Shown: positions 8,118 through 16,051 of the stretch, piece by piece | Layout: each line of letters begins with the position of its first letter | Position numbering within the stretch: position 1 is the stretch's first letter | Assembly (NCBI GenBank): GCA_050179645.1 | Contig: JBFXEX010000080.1 | Span: 1 to 27,894 of the forward strand | DNA length: 27,894 nucleotides | Origin: VAZQ01 sp050179645 | Lineage (GTDB): Bacteria; Pseudomonadota; Alphaproteobacteria; Rhizobiales; Xanthobacteraceae | Direction of reading: 5' to 3' | Program-made: the position numbers and the translations under genes | The notes under the pieces: model-generated | Databases searched by the model: none | The model's input: the letters and a program-made list of their open reading frames with translations, nothing else | Told to the model about the DNA's origin: nothing

Positions 8118-8615
8118 TCAGGCGACTTTTTTGAAGGCCTTGCTGACGCCTTCCTTGACCGGCTCGGCGGTCTCGGTTGCAACCTTCTGGGCGAGCGCCG
8201 CCAGATCCTTGCTCTGGGCGGTGAGCGCCTCGAACTGTTTGCGCGTATGGGCGGTCGAGAGCTCGACGGCTTCCGACAGCGACTTGACGGTCATCAGGCT
8301 GCTGAAGAAATCAAGCGTCGCGTTGGTGTTGGCGCGCGCCACCTCGATGCACTTCAGGCCGTAGTCCGAGGCACCCTTGCTGGCGGTCGCATAGGTATCC
8401 TCGATCATGTCGGTCGCCTCTTCGGTGGCGGAGCGCATCTTCTCGTAGGCTTCCTTCGCCTGAGAGACGCTCTTTTCGGCCATCTCGCGAAAGGCAGCCG
8501 GGACTTCCATCTTCGGGACGTCGAACTTCGGCATCTCGAACTTCGGCATCTCGAAAGCCGCGGCAGCGGATTTCGACCTGCTCCTGGGGGACTGGACGTC
8601 AATGGCCTCGGACAT
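8118..8615 (-). CDS. Phasin family protein (first of two)
   Basis: This is a small alpha-helical, Ala/Lys/Glu-rich protein of 165 residues with the phasin pattern AEKSVSQAKEAYEKM, then repeated A-T-E heptads and a C-terminal AFKKVA. Phasins coat polyhydroxyalkanoate granules in the cytoplasm and set granule size and number. The N-terminus has an unusual repeat, FEMPK FEMPK FDVPK MEVP at residues 21-38, encoded by a perfect 15-bp tandem duplication. The ATG at 8615 is chosen because GAGGA lies eight bases upstream; the longer open frame has no family features. A terminator follows the gene, and promoter and operator candidates lie at 8718-8764. A second phasin gene lies just upstream on the same strand. 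Confidence 0.9.
   Translation of the reverse strand: MSEAIDVQSPRSRSKSAAAAFEMPKFEMPKFDVPKMEVPAAFREMAEKSVSQAKEAYEKMRSATEEATDMIEDTYATASKGASDYGLKCIEVARANTNATLDFFSSLMTVKSLSEAVELSTAHTRKQFEALTAQSKDLAALAQKVATETAEPVKEGVSKAFKKVA
8521..8555 (-). repeat. 15-bp tandem duplication inside the first phasin gene
   Basis: The 15-base unit at 8521-8535 is repeated exactly at 8536-8550 and its first five bases again at 8551-8555. A degenerate copy lies at about 8506-8520. It codes for the F-E/D-M/V-P-K repeats at the N-terminus of the phasin. Confidence 0.9.
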
Positions 8616-8717
8616 GGGCAATCCTCGTTTTAGAGCGAATGGGGCCGGCGGGCCGCTGCCCCTTGGGCCGCGCACCACCGATGCGGTGACCCCAGTACGG
8701 GCCACGTTCATAACAAA

Positions 8718-8746
8718 CATATAATGATGGCCTGCGTGCGACGCAA
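8718..8746 (-). promoter_or_regulatory. Candidate promoter of the first phasin gene
   Basis: On the minus strand TTGCGT (8746-8741) is followed after 17 bases by TATATG (8723-8718). The match to sigma-70 consensus is modest. The -35 element is inside the inverted repeat at 8737-8764, so a protein bound there would block it. The leader would be about 95 bases. Confidence 0.33.
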
Positions 8747-8764
8747 TAATTATATTGCGTTGCA
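8737..8764. promoter_or_regulatory. Inverted repeat with two TGC-N3-GCA dyads, candidate PhaR operator
   Basis: Two 11-base arms (8737-8747 and 8754-8764) match as inverted repeats at 10 of 11 positions around a 6-base AT-only spacer. Each arm contains TGC-N3-GCA, the dyad type reported for the phasin repressor PhaR in other alphaproteobacteria. It lies upstream of the first phasin gene and just after the end of the second. Confidence 0.45.
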
Positions 8765-8796
8765 CAAAATCTTTTTTGCCCAGGCCGGCCGGTCCC

Positions 8797-9168
8797 TCAC
8801 GACCGCGGGGTAGTCGCATCCTTGGCAGCCTTGGCGGTGCTTCCGCCCAGTTCCTTCGCCTGTTCGGTCAAGACCTGCATCTGGGTCTTGACGTAATCGG
8901 TCTGCAGCTTGAGGACTTCCTGAAAATCCTTGGCCTGCACCAGTTTCTGCATGAATTCGAACGAACTCGCGACGTTCTTCTGCGCAAAGGTCATGGCCTT
9001 CGTGGTGACGTCCTTGGCGCTCTGGCGCGCGGTCTCGCTCTGTCCCTCAAGGGTGCTGACAGCCTGATGCGCGGCGCTGATAAATCCGTCGAACGCCTGC
9101 CGGGCCTGTTCGACGCTCTTTTCGGCAAATGCCTTCATATCGGTGGGAAGCTCAAAGCGATCGGCCAT
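8797..9168 (-). CDS. Phasin family protein (second of two)
   Basis: This 123-residue, all-helical protein has the classical phasin_2 layout: FAEKSVEQARQAFDGFI near residue 14, QSAKDVTTKAM and FAQKNVASSFEFMQKLVQAKDFQEVLKLQTDYVKTQM, ending in a helix rich in Ala and Lys. It should bind polyhydroxyalkanoate granules as its neighbour does. The start is the ATG at 9168, with AAGGAGAGG six to twelve bases upstream. Transcription probably begins at the extended -10 at 9228-9236. The 181 bp to the next phasin gene holds a separate promoter and operator candidate, so the two genes may be controlled separately. Confidence 0.9.
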   Translation of the reverse strand: MADRFELPTDMKAFAEKSVEQARQAFDGFISAAHQAVSTLEGQSETARQSAKDVTTKAMTFAQKNVASSFEFMQKLVQAKDFQEVLKLQTDYVKTQMQVLTEQAKELGGSTAKAAKDATTPRS

Positions 9169-9184
9169 CGTCCTCTCCTTAGCT

Positions 9185-9216
9185 CCCGGTTTGCCCGCAG
9201 CCCCCGGTTTGCCCGC
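9185..9216. repeat. Short direct repeat in the leader of the second phasin gene
   Basis: CCCGGTTTGCCCGC occurs at 9185-9198 and again at 9203-9216, an 18-base period. It lies between the -10 candidate and the ribosome-binding site of the phasin gene that starts at 9168. Its role is unknown. Confidence 0.6.
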
Positions 9217-9227
9217 CCGCCGACGAC

Positions 9228-9236
9228 AGTATAGCA
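9228..9236 (-). promoter_or_regulatory. Extended -10 promoter of the second phasin gene
   Basis: The minus strand reads TGCTATACT: a TATACT hexamer (five of six consensus bases) with the TG of an extended -10 one base before it. No good -35 is visible at 16-18 bases, which suits an extended -10 promoter. The leader to the ATG at 9168 would be about 50 bases. Confidence 0.42.
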
Positions 9237-9347
9237 GGGGTCCGCCGAATTCATTGTGACGATGCGCCGAGGCGATGCAATAGCCAAGGACTTCGCCGTC
9301 CCGGACCGACGCGCGGGCACTGCGGACCCCAACCGAGAGAGATCAGG

Positions 9348-10517
9348 ATGCGTATTGTCGATATTCGCGAATGCGCGGTGCCGCTCAATTCGAACCTCCG
9401 CAATTCGAGCTTCGACTTCTCCGAGATGACCACATCGGTGGTGGCGGTGATGACCGACGTCGTCCGCGACGGCAAGCCGGTCGCGGGCTTTGCGTTCAAT
9501 TCAACCGGCCGCTATGCCTGCGGCGCGCAGATGCGGGCGCGCTTCATCCCGCGCATCCTGGCGGCCGATCCGGCAACCCTGCTTGACGACACCGGCGAGA
9601 ACTTCGCGCCGGAAAAAATCCTCGCCGCCATGATGCAGCGGGAAAAATCCGGCGGTCACAGCGAACGCTCGGTGGGCATCGGCACCATCGAGGTCGCGGT
9701 CTGGGATGCGGTCGCCAAGATCGCCGGCAAGCCGCTGCATCGCCTCTTGGCCGAGCGCTACAACAACGGCAAGGTCGCCACCAAAATGTTCTGCTACGTC
9801 GGCGGCGGCTGGTACTTCCCCGGCCAGACCGTGCAGGACCTGCAGGACGAGATGCGCCGTCATCTCGACGCCGGCTACACCATGCTGAAGATGAAAGTCG
9901 GCGGCGCCCCGCTCGACGAGGACGTGCGGCGGGTTGCGGCGGTGAAAGACATTCTGCCCCCCGGCGCCGACCTTGCGGTCGATGCCAATTCGAAGTTTCA
10001 GCGCGACGAGGCGCTGGCTTATGCGAAGGCACTGGCGCCATTCGGCCTGCGCTGGTTCGAGGAACCGTGCGACCCGCTCGATTACGCTCTGCTCGCCGAG
10101 ATCGCACACGCCTACGCGCCGCCCTTGTCCACCGGCGAGAACCTGTTCTCGACCCAGGATGTCGAAAACCTGGTGCGCTTCGGCGGCCTCAAGCCGGAGC
10201 GCCGCGACGTGATCCAGGTCGATCCTCCGCAGGCCTACGGCATCGTGCAATATGCCCGCACAGTCGCCATGCTCGAACGCCACGGCTGGCCGCGCTCGGC
10301 GCTGTTTCCGCACGGCGGCAACCAGATGTCGCTCGCCATCGCGGCCGGATTCGGGCTGGGCGGCGCGGAGTCGTATCCTGGTGTGTTCGGGGCCTTCGGC
10401 GGCTTCGCGGACGACGCCGAGGTGGAAAACGGATGCCTGTCGCTCTCCGACCGTCCCGGCATCGGTTTCGAGGGACAATCCGCGCTCTACGGCATCATGC
10501 GGGAGCTGGCGGCATGA
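9348..10517 (+). CDS. D-tartrate dehydratase-like enolase superfamily protein (TarD-like)
   Basis: The 389-residue protein belongs to the mandelate racemase / muconate lactonizing enzyme branch of the enolase superfamily and resembles the D-tartrate dehydratase TarD described from Bradyrhizobium japonicum, which is also 389 residues. The expected catalytic set is present: KMK with K181 and K183, metal ligands D212 (VDAN), E238/E239 (WFEEP) and E264 (TGEN), and the general acid/base H322 in PHGGNQMS. Blocks such as GGHSERSVGIGTIEVAVWDAVAKIAGKPL and the end (PGIGFEGQSALY) also follow TarD. The expected reaction is Mg2+-dependent loss of water from an acid sugar to give a 2-keto acid; the exact substrate is inferred only. 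The gene stands alone, with no sugar-acid transporter beside it. Confidence 0.88.
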   Translation: MRIVDIRECAVPLNSNLRNSSFDFSEMTTSVVAVMTDVVRDGKPVAGFAFNSTGRYACGAQMRARFIPRILAADPATLLDDTGENFAPEKILAAMMQREKSGGHSERSVGIGTIEVAVWDAVAKIAGKPLHRLLAERYNNGKVATKMFCYVGGGWYFPGQTVQDLQDEMRRHLDAGYTMLKMKVGGAPLDEDVRRVAAVKDILPPGADLAVDANSKFQRDEALAYAKALAPFGLRWFEEPCDPLDYALLAEIAHAYAPPLSTGENLFSTQDVENLVRFGGLKPERRDVIQVDPPQAYGIVQYARTVAMLERHGWPRSALFPHGGNQMSLAIAAGFGLGGAESYPGVFGAFGGFADDAEVENGCLSLSDRPGIGFEGQSALYGIMRELAA

Positions 10518-10691
10518 GAGCACGATCGCGGCCGTCGCACGTCGCGAATTCTGTCATCGTTGAATTAACGTTAGCGCGGCATTGGGCAGGATCGCGCCAC
10601 CGCGGTTGATGGACGCTGCGCCGCCCAGCCGTTATGGAAATTACGTCAATTGCGTGTGTTCCGGCCATCTGCGCCGGCAGGTGAGCAGGCC

Positions 10692-13600
10692 ATGAGTTGG
10701 TTGAGTAACGGCTTGGCGCTGTTGCGCGACGAGCGGATCGCTCCGCTTGCCGTCAGCGCTTTACCGGCATGGCTCTGGAGCCTCGACGCATCGCGCATCC
10801 TCTGGGCCAATCCGACCGGCGCCGCGGTCTTCGGCGCCGCCACCTCGTCAAGCATCGCCGCGCGCAAGTTCGATGCCGGACAACCCGCCGCCGCACAGGT
10901 TGCGCAACTTGCTGACACGCTTGCGGCGGACGGTGCGCCGCAGCCGGTGCGGCTGCGCGGCTTCGGCGCCGGGATCGGGCGTGCGCTGACATGCCAGTGC
11001 TCGCGCGTCGCGCTGCCCGATGGCAGCAAAGCAATTCTGGTCATCGCGACCGAGCGCGCAGGCCCCGACCTGACGCTCGACGAGCGCGTAACGCGATTGC
11101 TGGCGGGCTGCGACCGGACGGTTGCGGCGTTCTCGGTCGAAGGCAAGTCGATGCACGTTTCGCCGGCCGCGCAATGCTTCATGCCGGGCGAGCGGTCGTT
11201 CGCCGCGCTGGGGATCGAGCCGATTGCGCATGCTGCTTTGAGCACCGGACGTGCGGCGGGCCAAAGTTCGCACGGCTCTGTCCGCATCGATCGCCTCGGC
11301 CAAGAACCCGAAGCGGTGCTGCTCGTGGCTTTCGCCGAACAGTGCGACGCACAGATGCCGGCAGCCGAGGTTCCTGAAACATCCAGCGCGGAGCCCGTCG
11401 AGCCCGTCACGTCTCAGCCCGCGATGTCGGAGCCAACTGCACCGGAAGCGGTGCAGAGCGAGCCTCCGGCCGCGACAGAATTCGCCGAGATGACGACACT
11501 CGTGGAAGTGCCCGCGCCGGCAATCGCGGATGCAGAGGCGGGTGCAGCGCCCGAGCCGGTCGAAGCGACTGCCGTAGAAACCGCGACCGCCAACGCCGTC
11601 ACCCCCGCGGCACCGGAGCCCGTGGTCGCGCGGCCCCCCGAGTCCGCCGCGACCGCGGCCGCCGACACAGCTCCTGCCGAGCGTTCCCTGGCTGTGGCTG
11701 CGCAACCGGTGCTGAAAGCGGCAAGCGAACTGCCGCTGCCGTTCATCGAGCGCCGCCATCCGCTGCGTTTCGTCTGGCAGATCGACGCCGACGGGCGCTT
11801 CACGCTCGGTTCCGAAGAGTTCATCGCGCTCGCCGGGCCGACCACGGCCGGCGCGCTCGATGGCACTTGGGCGGAAATCGCCGCCGAACTCGGCCTCGAT
11901 CCCGAACAGAGCATTGCCCAGGCCCTCGCCACGCGCGACACCTGGAGCGGACTGACAGTCGCCTGGCCGATCGACGGCAACGCCGATCGGCTGACGGTTG
12001 AGTTGTCCGGCCTGCCGTCGTTCGACCGCGAGCGCCAGTTTCGCGGCTATCGCGGATTCGGAGTCTGCCGCGACATCGCAAGGCTCAATGACTTGGCACG
12101 GATGCGCAGCGCCCCCGCGCAGGCGCCGCTGGAAGCCGCGGTCGACGCGGTGCCGGACGACGTTCCGGCACCGGCTGAAACGCCGACAGCCGAAGCCGAG
12201 GCGCCAACTCTGAGCGCGGTCGAACATCACGCATTCTACGAACTGTCGCGACGGCTTACGCATCTCAATCACGACGACGCGGAACTCGACCGCGCAATCC
12301 TCGAGTCAGCTTCGCTGCTCAGTCCAGCAGGAGATATGCGCCAGTTGTTCGACCGGTTGCCGGCCGGCGTCCTGATCTACCGGCTTGAGGAGTTGATCTA
12401 CGCCAATCACGCTTTCCTGCAGGCCGTCGGCTACGACAATCTCGACGAACTCATCGAAGCAGGTGGCCTCGACGGCATTCTGGTCGCGCCCGACAGCAAC
12501 TCGATTGAAGCTGCTCCGGGCAAGCCATGTGCCTTGACGATCGTCGATCGCGGCGGAGAGAATAGCGTCGGTATCGAGCTCATTCCGGTGCTGTGGGAGA
12601 GCGAGGCCGCTCACGCTTTGCTGATCGCCTCACCCAGCAAGGCAACCGCCACCAAGGCCGCCGAACATTCGCTCGAACGGGACGAAACTGCGGCCGCGAA
12701 GCTCGCCGCAACCCAGGCGCAAGCCGAAGCGGTGCAGGCCAGCCTCCTTGCCGCACAAGCCGAGGCCGACGCGGCACAGGCGGACGCCGCCGGCGCGCGC
12801 GCCGAAGTCGCCGAGCTTCGGGCGATCCTCGATACCGCCACGGACGGCGTCATCGTGCTCGACCGCGGCGGGTCGATCGTCTCAGCCAACCGCAGCGCGG
12901 AAGCGCTGTTCGGCTTCGACGCCCGCGAACTCGCCGGCCGGCCGTTCATCGAACTGTTCGCACCGGAGAGCGTCGACCTCGCGGCGAGCTATCTCGACAG
13001 CGTGTGCGAACATGGCGTCGCGAGCGTGCTGAACAACGGGCGCGACGTGACGGGACGCGTTCGCCAGGGCGGGGACGTGCCGCTGTTTATGAGCCTGGGG
13101 CGGATCGGGGAGGATGGCAACAAAGTGTGCGCGGTATTCCGCGACGTCACGCCTTGGAAGAACGTCGAGGCAGACTTGCTCGCGGCCAAGCGCCAGGCCG
13201 AAAAGGCGTCATCCGTCAAATCTGAGCTGTTGGCCAAGATCAGCCACGAGATTCGCACGCCGCTGAACGCGATCATCGGTTTCTCCGAAGTCATGATGGA
13301 GGAACGCTTCGGACCCATCGGGAACGAACGCTATCGCGACTACGTGAGGGACATCCACGCTGCGGGCGGCCACCTGATGTCGCTGATCAACGACCTGCTC
13401 GATCTCTCCAAGATCGAAGCCGGCAAGCTCGAACTCCACTTCGACGACGTATCGCTGAACGATCTCGCACAGCAATGCGTGGCGCTGATGCAGCCCCAGG
13501 CCAATCGCCAGCGCATCATCATCCGCACCTCATTGCCCCCGGCCCTACCGCACGTCGTCGCCGATGCGCGTTCGGTGCGGCAGATCGCGCTCAATCTCCT

Positions 13601-13916
13601 GTCCAACTCGATCAAATTTACCGAGTCCGGCGGACAGGTGATCGTCTCGACCGCACTCAGCGACGAAGGCGGCGTGGCGCTGCGCGTCCGCGACAGTGGC
13701 ATCGGCATGAGCGAGGCCGATATCGTCACCGCGCTGGAACCGTTCCGGCAGATCGAAACAACGATTGCCGGACGCGCCGGCGGGACCGGCCTCGGCCTGC
13801 CGCTGACCAAGGCGCTGGCCGAAGCCAACCGCGCCCGTTTCCAGATTCAGAGCGCGCCCAAGGAGGGTACGCTGGTCGAAGTGATATTTCCCTCGGCGCA
13901 AGGGCTCGCCGGCTGA
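10692..13916 (+). CDS. Multi-PAS cytoplasmic sensor histidine kinase (PdhS/PleC/DivJ-like)
   Basis: The product has 1074 residues and no membrane segment. From the ATG at 10692 the order is: PAS-like region (about 20-120), a long Ala/Pro/Glu-rich low-complexity linker (about 221-341), a second PAS-like region (358-464), a third (549-646), an Ala-rich coiled coil (650-712), a PAS domain with a TDGVIVLDRGGSIVSANRSA start (708-821), then HisKA with SHEIRTPLNAIIGFSE (phospho-acceptor H852), and an ATPase domain with N box (NLLSNSIKF, 968-976), DSGIGM (1001-1006) and GGTGLGL (1030-1036). No receiver domain follows. The H-box region resembles the PdhS/PleC/DivJ kinases that act on DivK and the CtrA cell-cycle pathway, but the partner is inferred. 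An in-frame TTG at 10650 is less likely as start. Confidence 0.9.
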   Translation: MSWLSNGLALLRDERIAPLAVSALPAWLWSLDASRILWANPTGAAVFGAATSSSIAARKFDAGQPAAAQVAQLADTLAADGAPQPVRLRGFGAGIGRALTCQCSRVALPDGSKAILVIATERAGPDLTLDERVTRLLAGCDRTVAAFSVEGKSMHVSPAAQCFMPGERSFAALGIEPIAHAALSTGRAAGQSSHGSVRIDRLGQEPEAVLLVAFAEQCDAQMPAAEVPETSSAEPVEPVTSQPAMSEPTAPEAVQSEPPAATEFAEMTTLVEVPAPAIADAEAGAAPEPVEATAVETATANAVTPAAPEPVVARPPESAATAAADTAPAERSLAVAAQPVLKAASELPLPFIERRHPLRFVWQIDADGRFTLGSEEFIALAGPTTAGALDGTWAEIAAELGLDPEQSIAQALATRDTWSGLTVAWPIDGNADRLTVELSGLPSFDRERQFRGYRGFGVCRDIARLNDLARMRSAPAQAPLEAAVDAVPDDVPAPAETPTAEAEAPTLSAVEHHAFYELSRRLTHLNHDDAELDRAILESASLLSPAGDMRQLFDRLPAGVLIYRLEELIYANHAFLQAVGYDNLDELIEAGGLDGILVAPDSNSIEAAPGKPCALTIVDRGGENSVGIELIPVLWESEAAHALLIASPSKATATKAAEHSLERDETAAAKLAATQAQAEAVQASLLAAQAEADAAQADAAGARAEVAELRAILDTATDGVIVLDRGGSIVSANRSAEALFGFDARELAGRPFIELFAPESVDLAASYLDSVCEHGVASVLNNGRDVTGRVRQGGDVPLFMSLGRIGEDGNKVCAVFRDVTPWKNVEADLLAAKRQAEKASSVKSELLAKISHEIRTPLNAIIGFSEVMMEERFGPIGNERYRDYVRDIHAAGGHLMSLINDLLDLSKIEAGKLELHFDDVSLNDLAQQCVALMQPQANRQRIIIRTSLPPALPHVVADARSVRQIALNLLSNSIKFTESGGQVIVSTALSDEGGVALRVRDSGIGMSEADIVTALEPFRQIETTIAGRAGGTGLGLPLTKALAEANRARFQIQSAPKEGTLVEVIFPSAQGLAG

Positions 13917-13952
13917 GACCGGACGACCGCGGTGTTTCGGCGGCAGGTGGAA

Positions 13953-13982
13953 CCGTTGGACTGAACGGAACTTGGGTTTTTT
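13953..13982 (+). terminator. Weak terminator-like hairpin after the histidine kinase
   Basis: CCGTT and AACGG form a five-pair stem around GGACTG, followed after eight bases by six T residues. The stem is short and the T run is not adjacent, so this is only a possible terminator. Confidence 0.25.
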
Positions 13983-14051
13983 CGGCCTGAAGGACGAAGA
14001 CGCCGGCGGCGCTCTGCCGTGCTACGATTTTGATGTCCTGAGTCGGAGAAA

Positions 14052-14101
14052 ATCGCGGCGAGCGGTTGGCTGCGGTCTTCACCCGCTCGTCGCTCCGCGA
14101 T
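14052..14101 (+). other. Large stem-loop in the leader of the sulfatase gene
   Basis: ATCGCGG (14052-14058) pairs with CCGCGAT (14095-14101), and directly inside it CGAGCGG (14059-14065) pairs with CCGCTCG (14083-14089), with a five-base bulge TCGCT. That is 14 perfect pairs ending 30 bases before the ATG at 14132. No T run follows, so it is not a classical terminator. Confidence 0.45.
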
Positions 14102-14131
14102 GTCCATTTGGCCGTGAACGTGAGAACCAAA

Positions 14132-15832
14132 ATGCGAGAGACCGCATTGCGTATGCTGACGGGTACGTGCCTGATGGTGTTGTTCGGCAGCACGCTCGCG
14201 GGGGCTCAAGACCAGCGACCGGCCGCCTCCGTGGCCGGCAAACCGCCCTACAACATCTTGTTCGTGATCAGCGACCAAAGAAGCTATCGACTGTTCGTCG
14301 GCGGCGGATATTCCCTGCCGGCCATCGACGCTATCGCAAGTCGCGGCGTGACCTTCAACAACCACTATATCGCCTCGGCGATGTGCTCGCCTTCACGTGC
14401 GTCGTTTCTGACCGGTCAGCCGCCCCAGGTTCACCATGTCTTCGATCAGATGGAATACGCTTTCACGCCGACCCTTGACCCCAAGTTTCCCAACATGGGC
14501 TCCGTGCTGAAGGGCCTCGGATACAAGACCGCCTATTTCGGCAAGTTCGAGATGGACAAGTCGATCCTTCAGGTAAAGCCAACCGTCAATTACAGCGCGG
14601 CGATTGAGCCCTATGGATTTGACGTGTTCAACGCGGATGGGGACATCGGCAGCAGTCCGCAGAGCGGATTTGACAACGATCATTTCATCGCTGGCGAGGC
14701 CGTCCGCTGGCTGCGCGAGAACGCGGGCGCGACGCGACAGGGCGGCAAGCCGTTCTTCATGGTCGCGAGCTTCGTCAATCCGCACGACATCATGTACGGC
14801 AATGCCAACGTTCCGGGCGAACCCGCGGTCGAGAAGGCTGTCTCGCCCAAAGCGCTGCCGCCGTTGCCCGCAAACACGATCTATCAAAAGAACTGGCCGT
14901 TGAAGCTGTCGCCGAGCCTGCAGGAATCGCTCACGGCTCCCGGCATGCCGAGCGCGCTGCAGGAATACAAGACCGGCTGGGATGGCTGGTCAGGCACCAT
15001 TCCCACCGATCGTCCGGACATGTGGAGCGTCTTCTACAACTACTATCTCAACTCCATCCGAGATCAGGACGGCGCTCTCCAGCAGCTCGTGGACGTGCTG
15101 AACGAGATGGGCATGTGGCAGGACACCGTCGTGATCTTCACCGCCGATCACGGCGAGATGGCGGGAGCGCATGGCGGCCTGAAAGGCAAGGGCCCGTTCA
15201 GCTACGAGGCCAATTCCCACGTGCCTCTGATCATCGCGCATCCGACCGGCAAGGCGGGCGCGTCGACTAACGCGCTGACCAGCCATCTCGACCTGCTCCC
15301 GACCTTTGTCGGCCTGACGGGACTGCCGGAGACCAGCCGTCCGGCTAACGTGAAAGCGCTGCCGGGACACGACTTCTCGGCGGTACTGGCCGAACCAGAC
15401 AAAGCCGGTGTGCAAGCGGTACGCCCCGGTGTTCTCTTCAATTACATGGGCGTCAGCACCGTTGACGCGAACTATCTGCGCGAAGCGCTGGCTGCTCCCT
15501 ATGTCAACAAGCCCCGTCCGCCGCTCAGCCAGGCGAAGCTCGACAAGCGCGGCCTGCTCTCCTTTGCGTTCGATGGGCGCTACAAGTTCGGCCGCTATTA
15601 CGCGCCGACCGCATTCAATACGCCGCGGACTTTGGAGGAGATTTTCAAGAACAACGACGTTCAGCTCTTCGATCTCCAGAACGACCCTGATGAAGTGCAC
15701 AATCTGGCGCTCGATCCGGAGAAGAACCGGGTAACGCTCCTGCGGATGAACGCTCTGTTGAACGACCTCATCGCCAAGGAAGTCGGCGTCAACGACGGTC
15801 GCTTCCTCACGCCCTATATTACGGCGAAATGA
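14132..15832 (+). CDS. Secreted sulfatase, Cys-type (type I sulfatase)
   Basis: The 566-residue protein starts with a signal peptide (hydrophobic core about residues 11-24, likely cut after AGA or AQ). The sulfatase fold follows: NILFVISDQRS with a metal-binding Asp near 48, the signature C-S-P-S-R beginning at C85, GYKTAYFGKF, and TADHGEMAGAHGG around residue 340, then a C-terminal LFDLQNDPDEVHNLA block. C85 must be oxidised to formylglycine for activity, so a formylglycine-generating enzyme elsewhere in the genome is expected; none is encoded here. The substrate (aryl, choline or carbohydrate sulfate ester) cannot be told by sight. The ATG at 14132 is chosen because it begins the signal peptide; the frame is open further upstream. 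The gene appears monocistronic. Confidence 0.93.
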   Translation: MRETALRMLTGTCLMVLFGSTLAGAQDQRPAASVAGKPPYNILFVISDQRSYRLFVGGGYSLPAIDAIASRGVTFNNHYIASAMCSPSRASFLTGQPPQVHHVFDQMEYAFTPTLDPKFPNMGSVLKGLGYKTAYFGKFEMDKSILQVKPTVNYSAAIEPYGFDVFNADGDIGSSPQSGFDNDHFIAGEAVRWLRENAGATRQGGKPFFMVASFVNPHDIMYGNANVPGEPAVEKAVSPKALPPLPANTIYQKNWPLKLSPSLQESLTAPGMPSALQEYKTGWDGWSGTIPTDRPDMWSVFYNYYLNSIRDQDGALQQLVDVLNEMGMWQDTVVIFTADHGEMAGAHGGLKGKGPFSYEANSHVPLIIAHPTGKAGASTNALTSHLDLLPTFVGLTGLPETSRPANVKALPGHDFSAVLAEPDKAGVQAVRPGVLFNYMGVSTVDANYLREALAAPYVNKPRPPLSQAKLDKRGLLSFAFDGRYKFGRYYAPTAFNTPRTLEEIFKNNDVQLFDLQNDPDEVHNLALDPEKNRVTLLRMNALLNDLIAKEVGVNDGRFLTPYITAK

Positions 15833-16002
15833 TCCCGGTTCTGCCGGTCCGGCCCACTGGATTCGGCGTTCCCTTCCCGCAGTACGCCGATGGCGGGAGG
15901 CTCCGCCCGGTTGGAGAGGGCGTCAGCCAAGCGACCCGAACCCTCAGTTCGCCCGTAGCAAGCCGTTTGAAATCGGCTAGACTTGCGGCCGCTGGGACGA
16001 AA

Positions 16003-16029
16003 GTCGCGGCCGGCCCTGCCGACCGCGAC
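16003..16029 (+). other. Strong hairpin just before the DUF1194 gene
   Basis: Arms of 12 bases (16003-16014 and 16018-16029) pair at 11 positions around a CCT loop. The hairpin ends 8 bases before the GAGGTGAT ribosome-binding site of the gene at 16052. There is no T run. It could be a leader structure or a stabilising element. Confidence 0.45.
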
Positions 16030-16051
16030 GAATTGTGAGGTGATAACCACC

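Noticed and set aside
10558..10575. TTAAC half site resembling a CtrA box before the histidine kinase gene
   Set aside because: Only one half of the TTAA-N7-TTAA pattern is present. A single pentamer is expected by chance.
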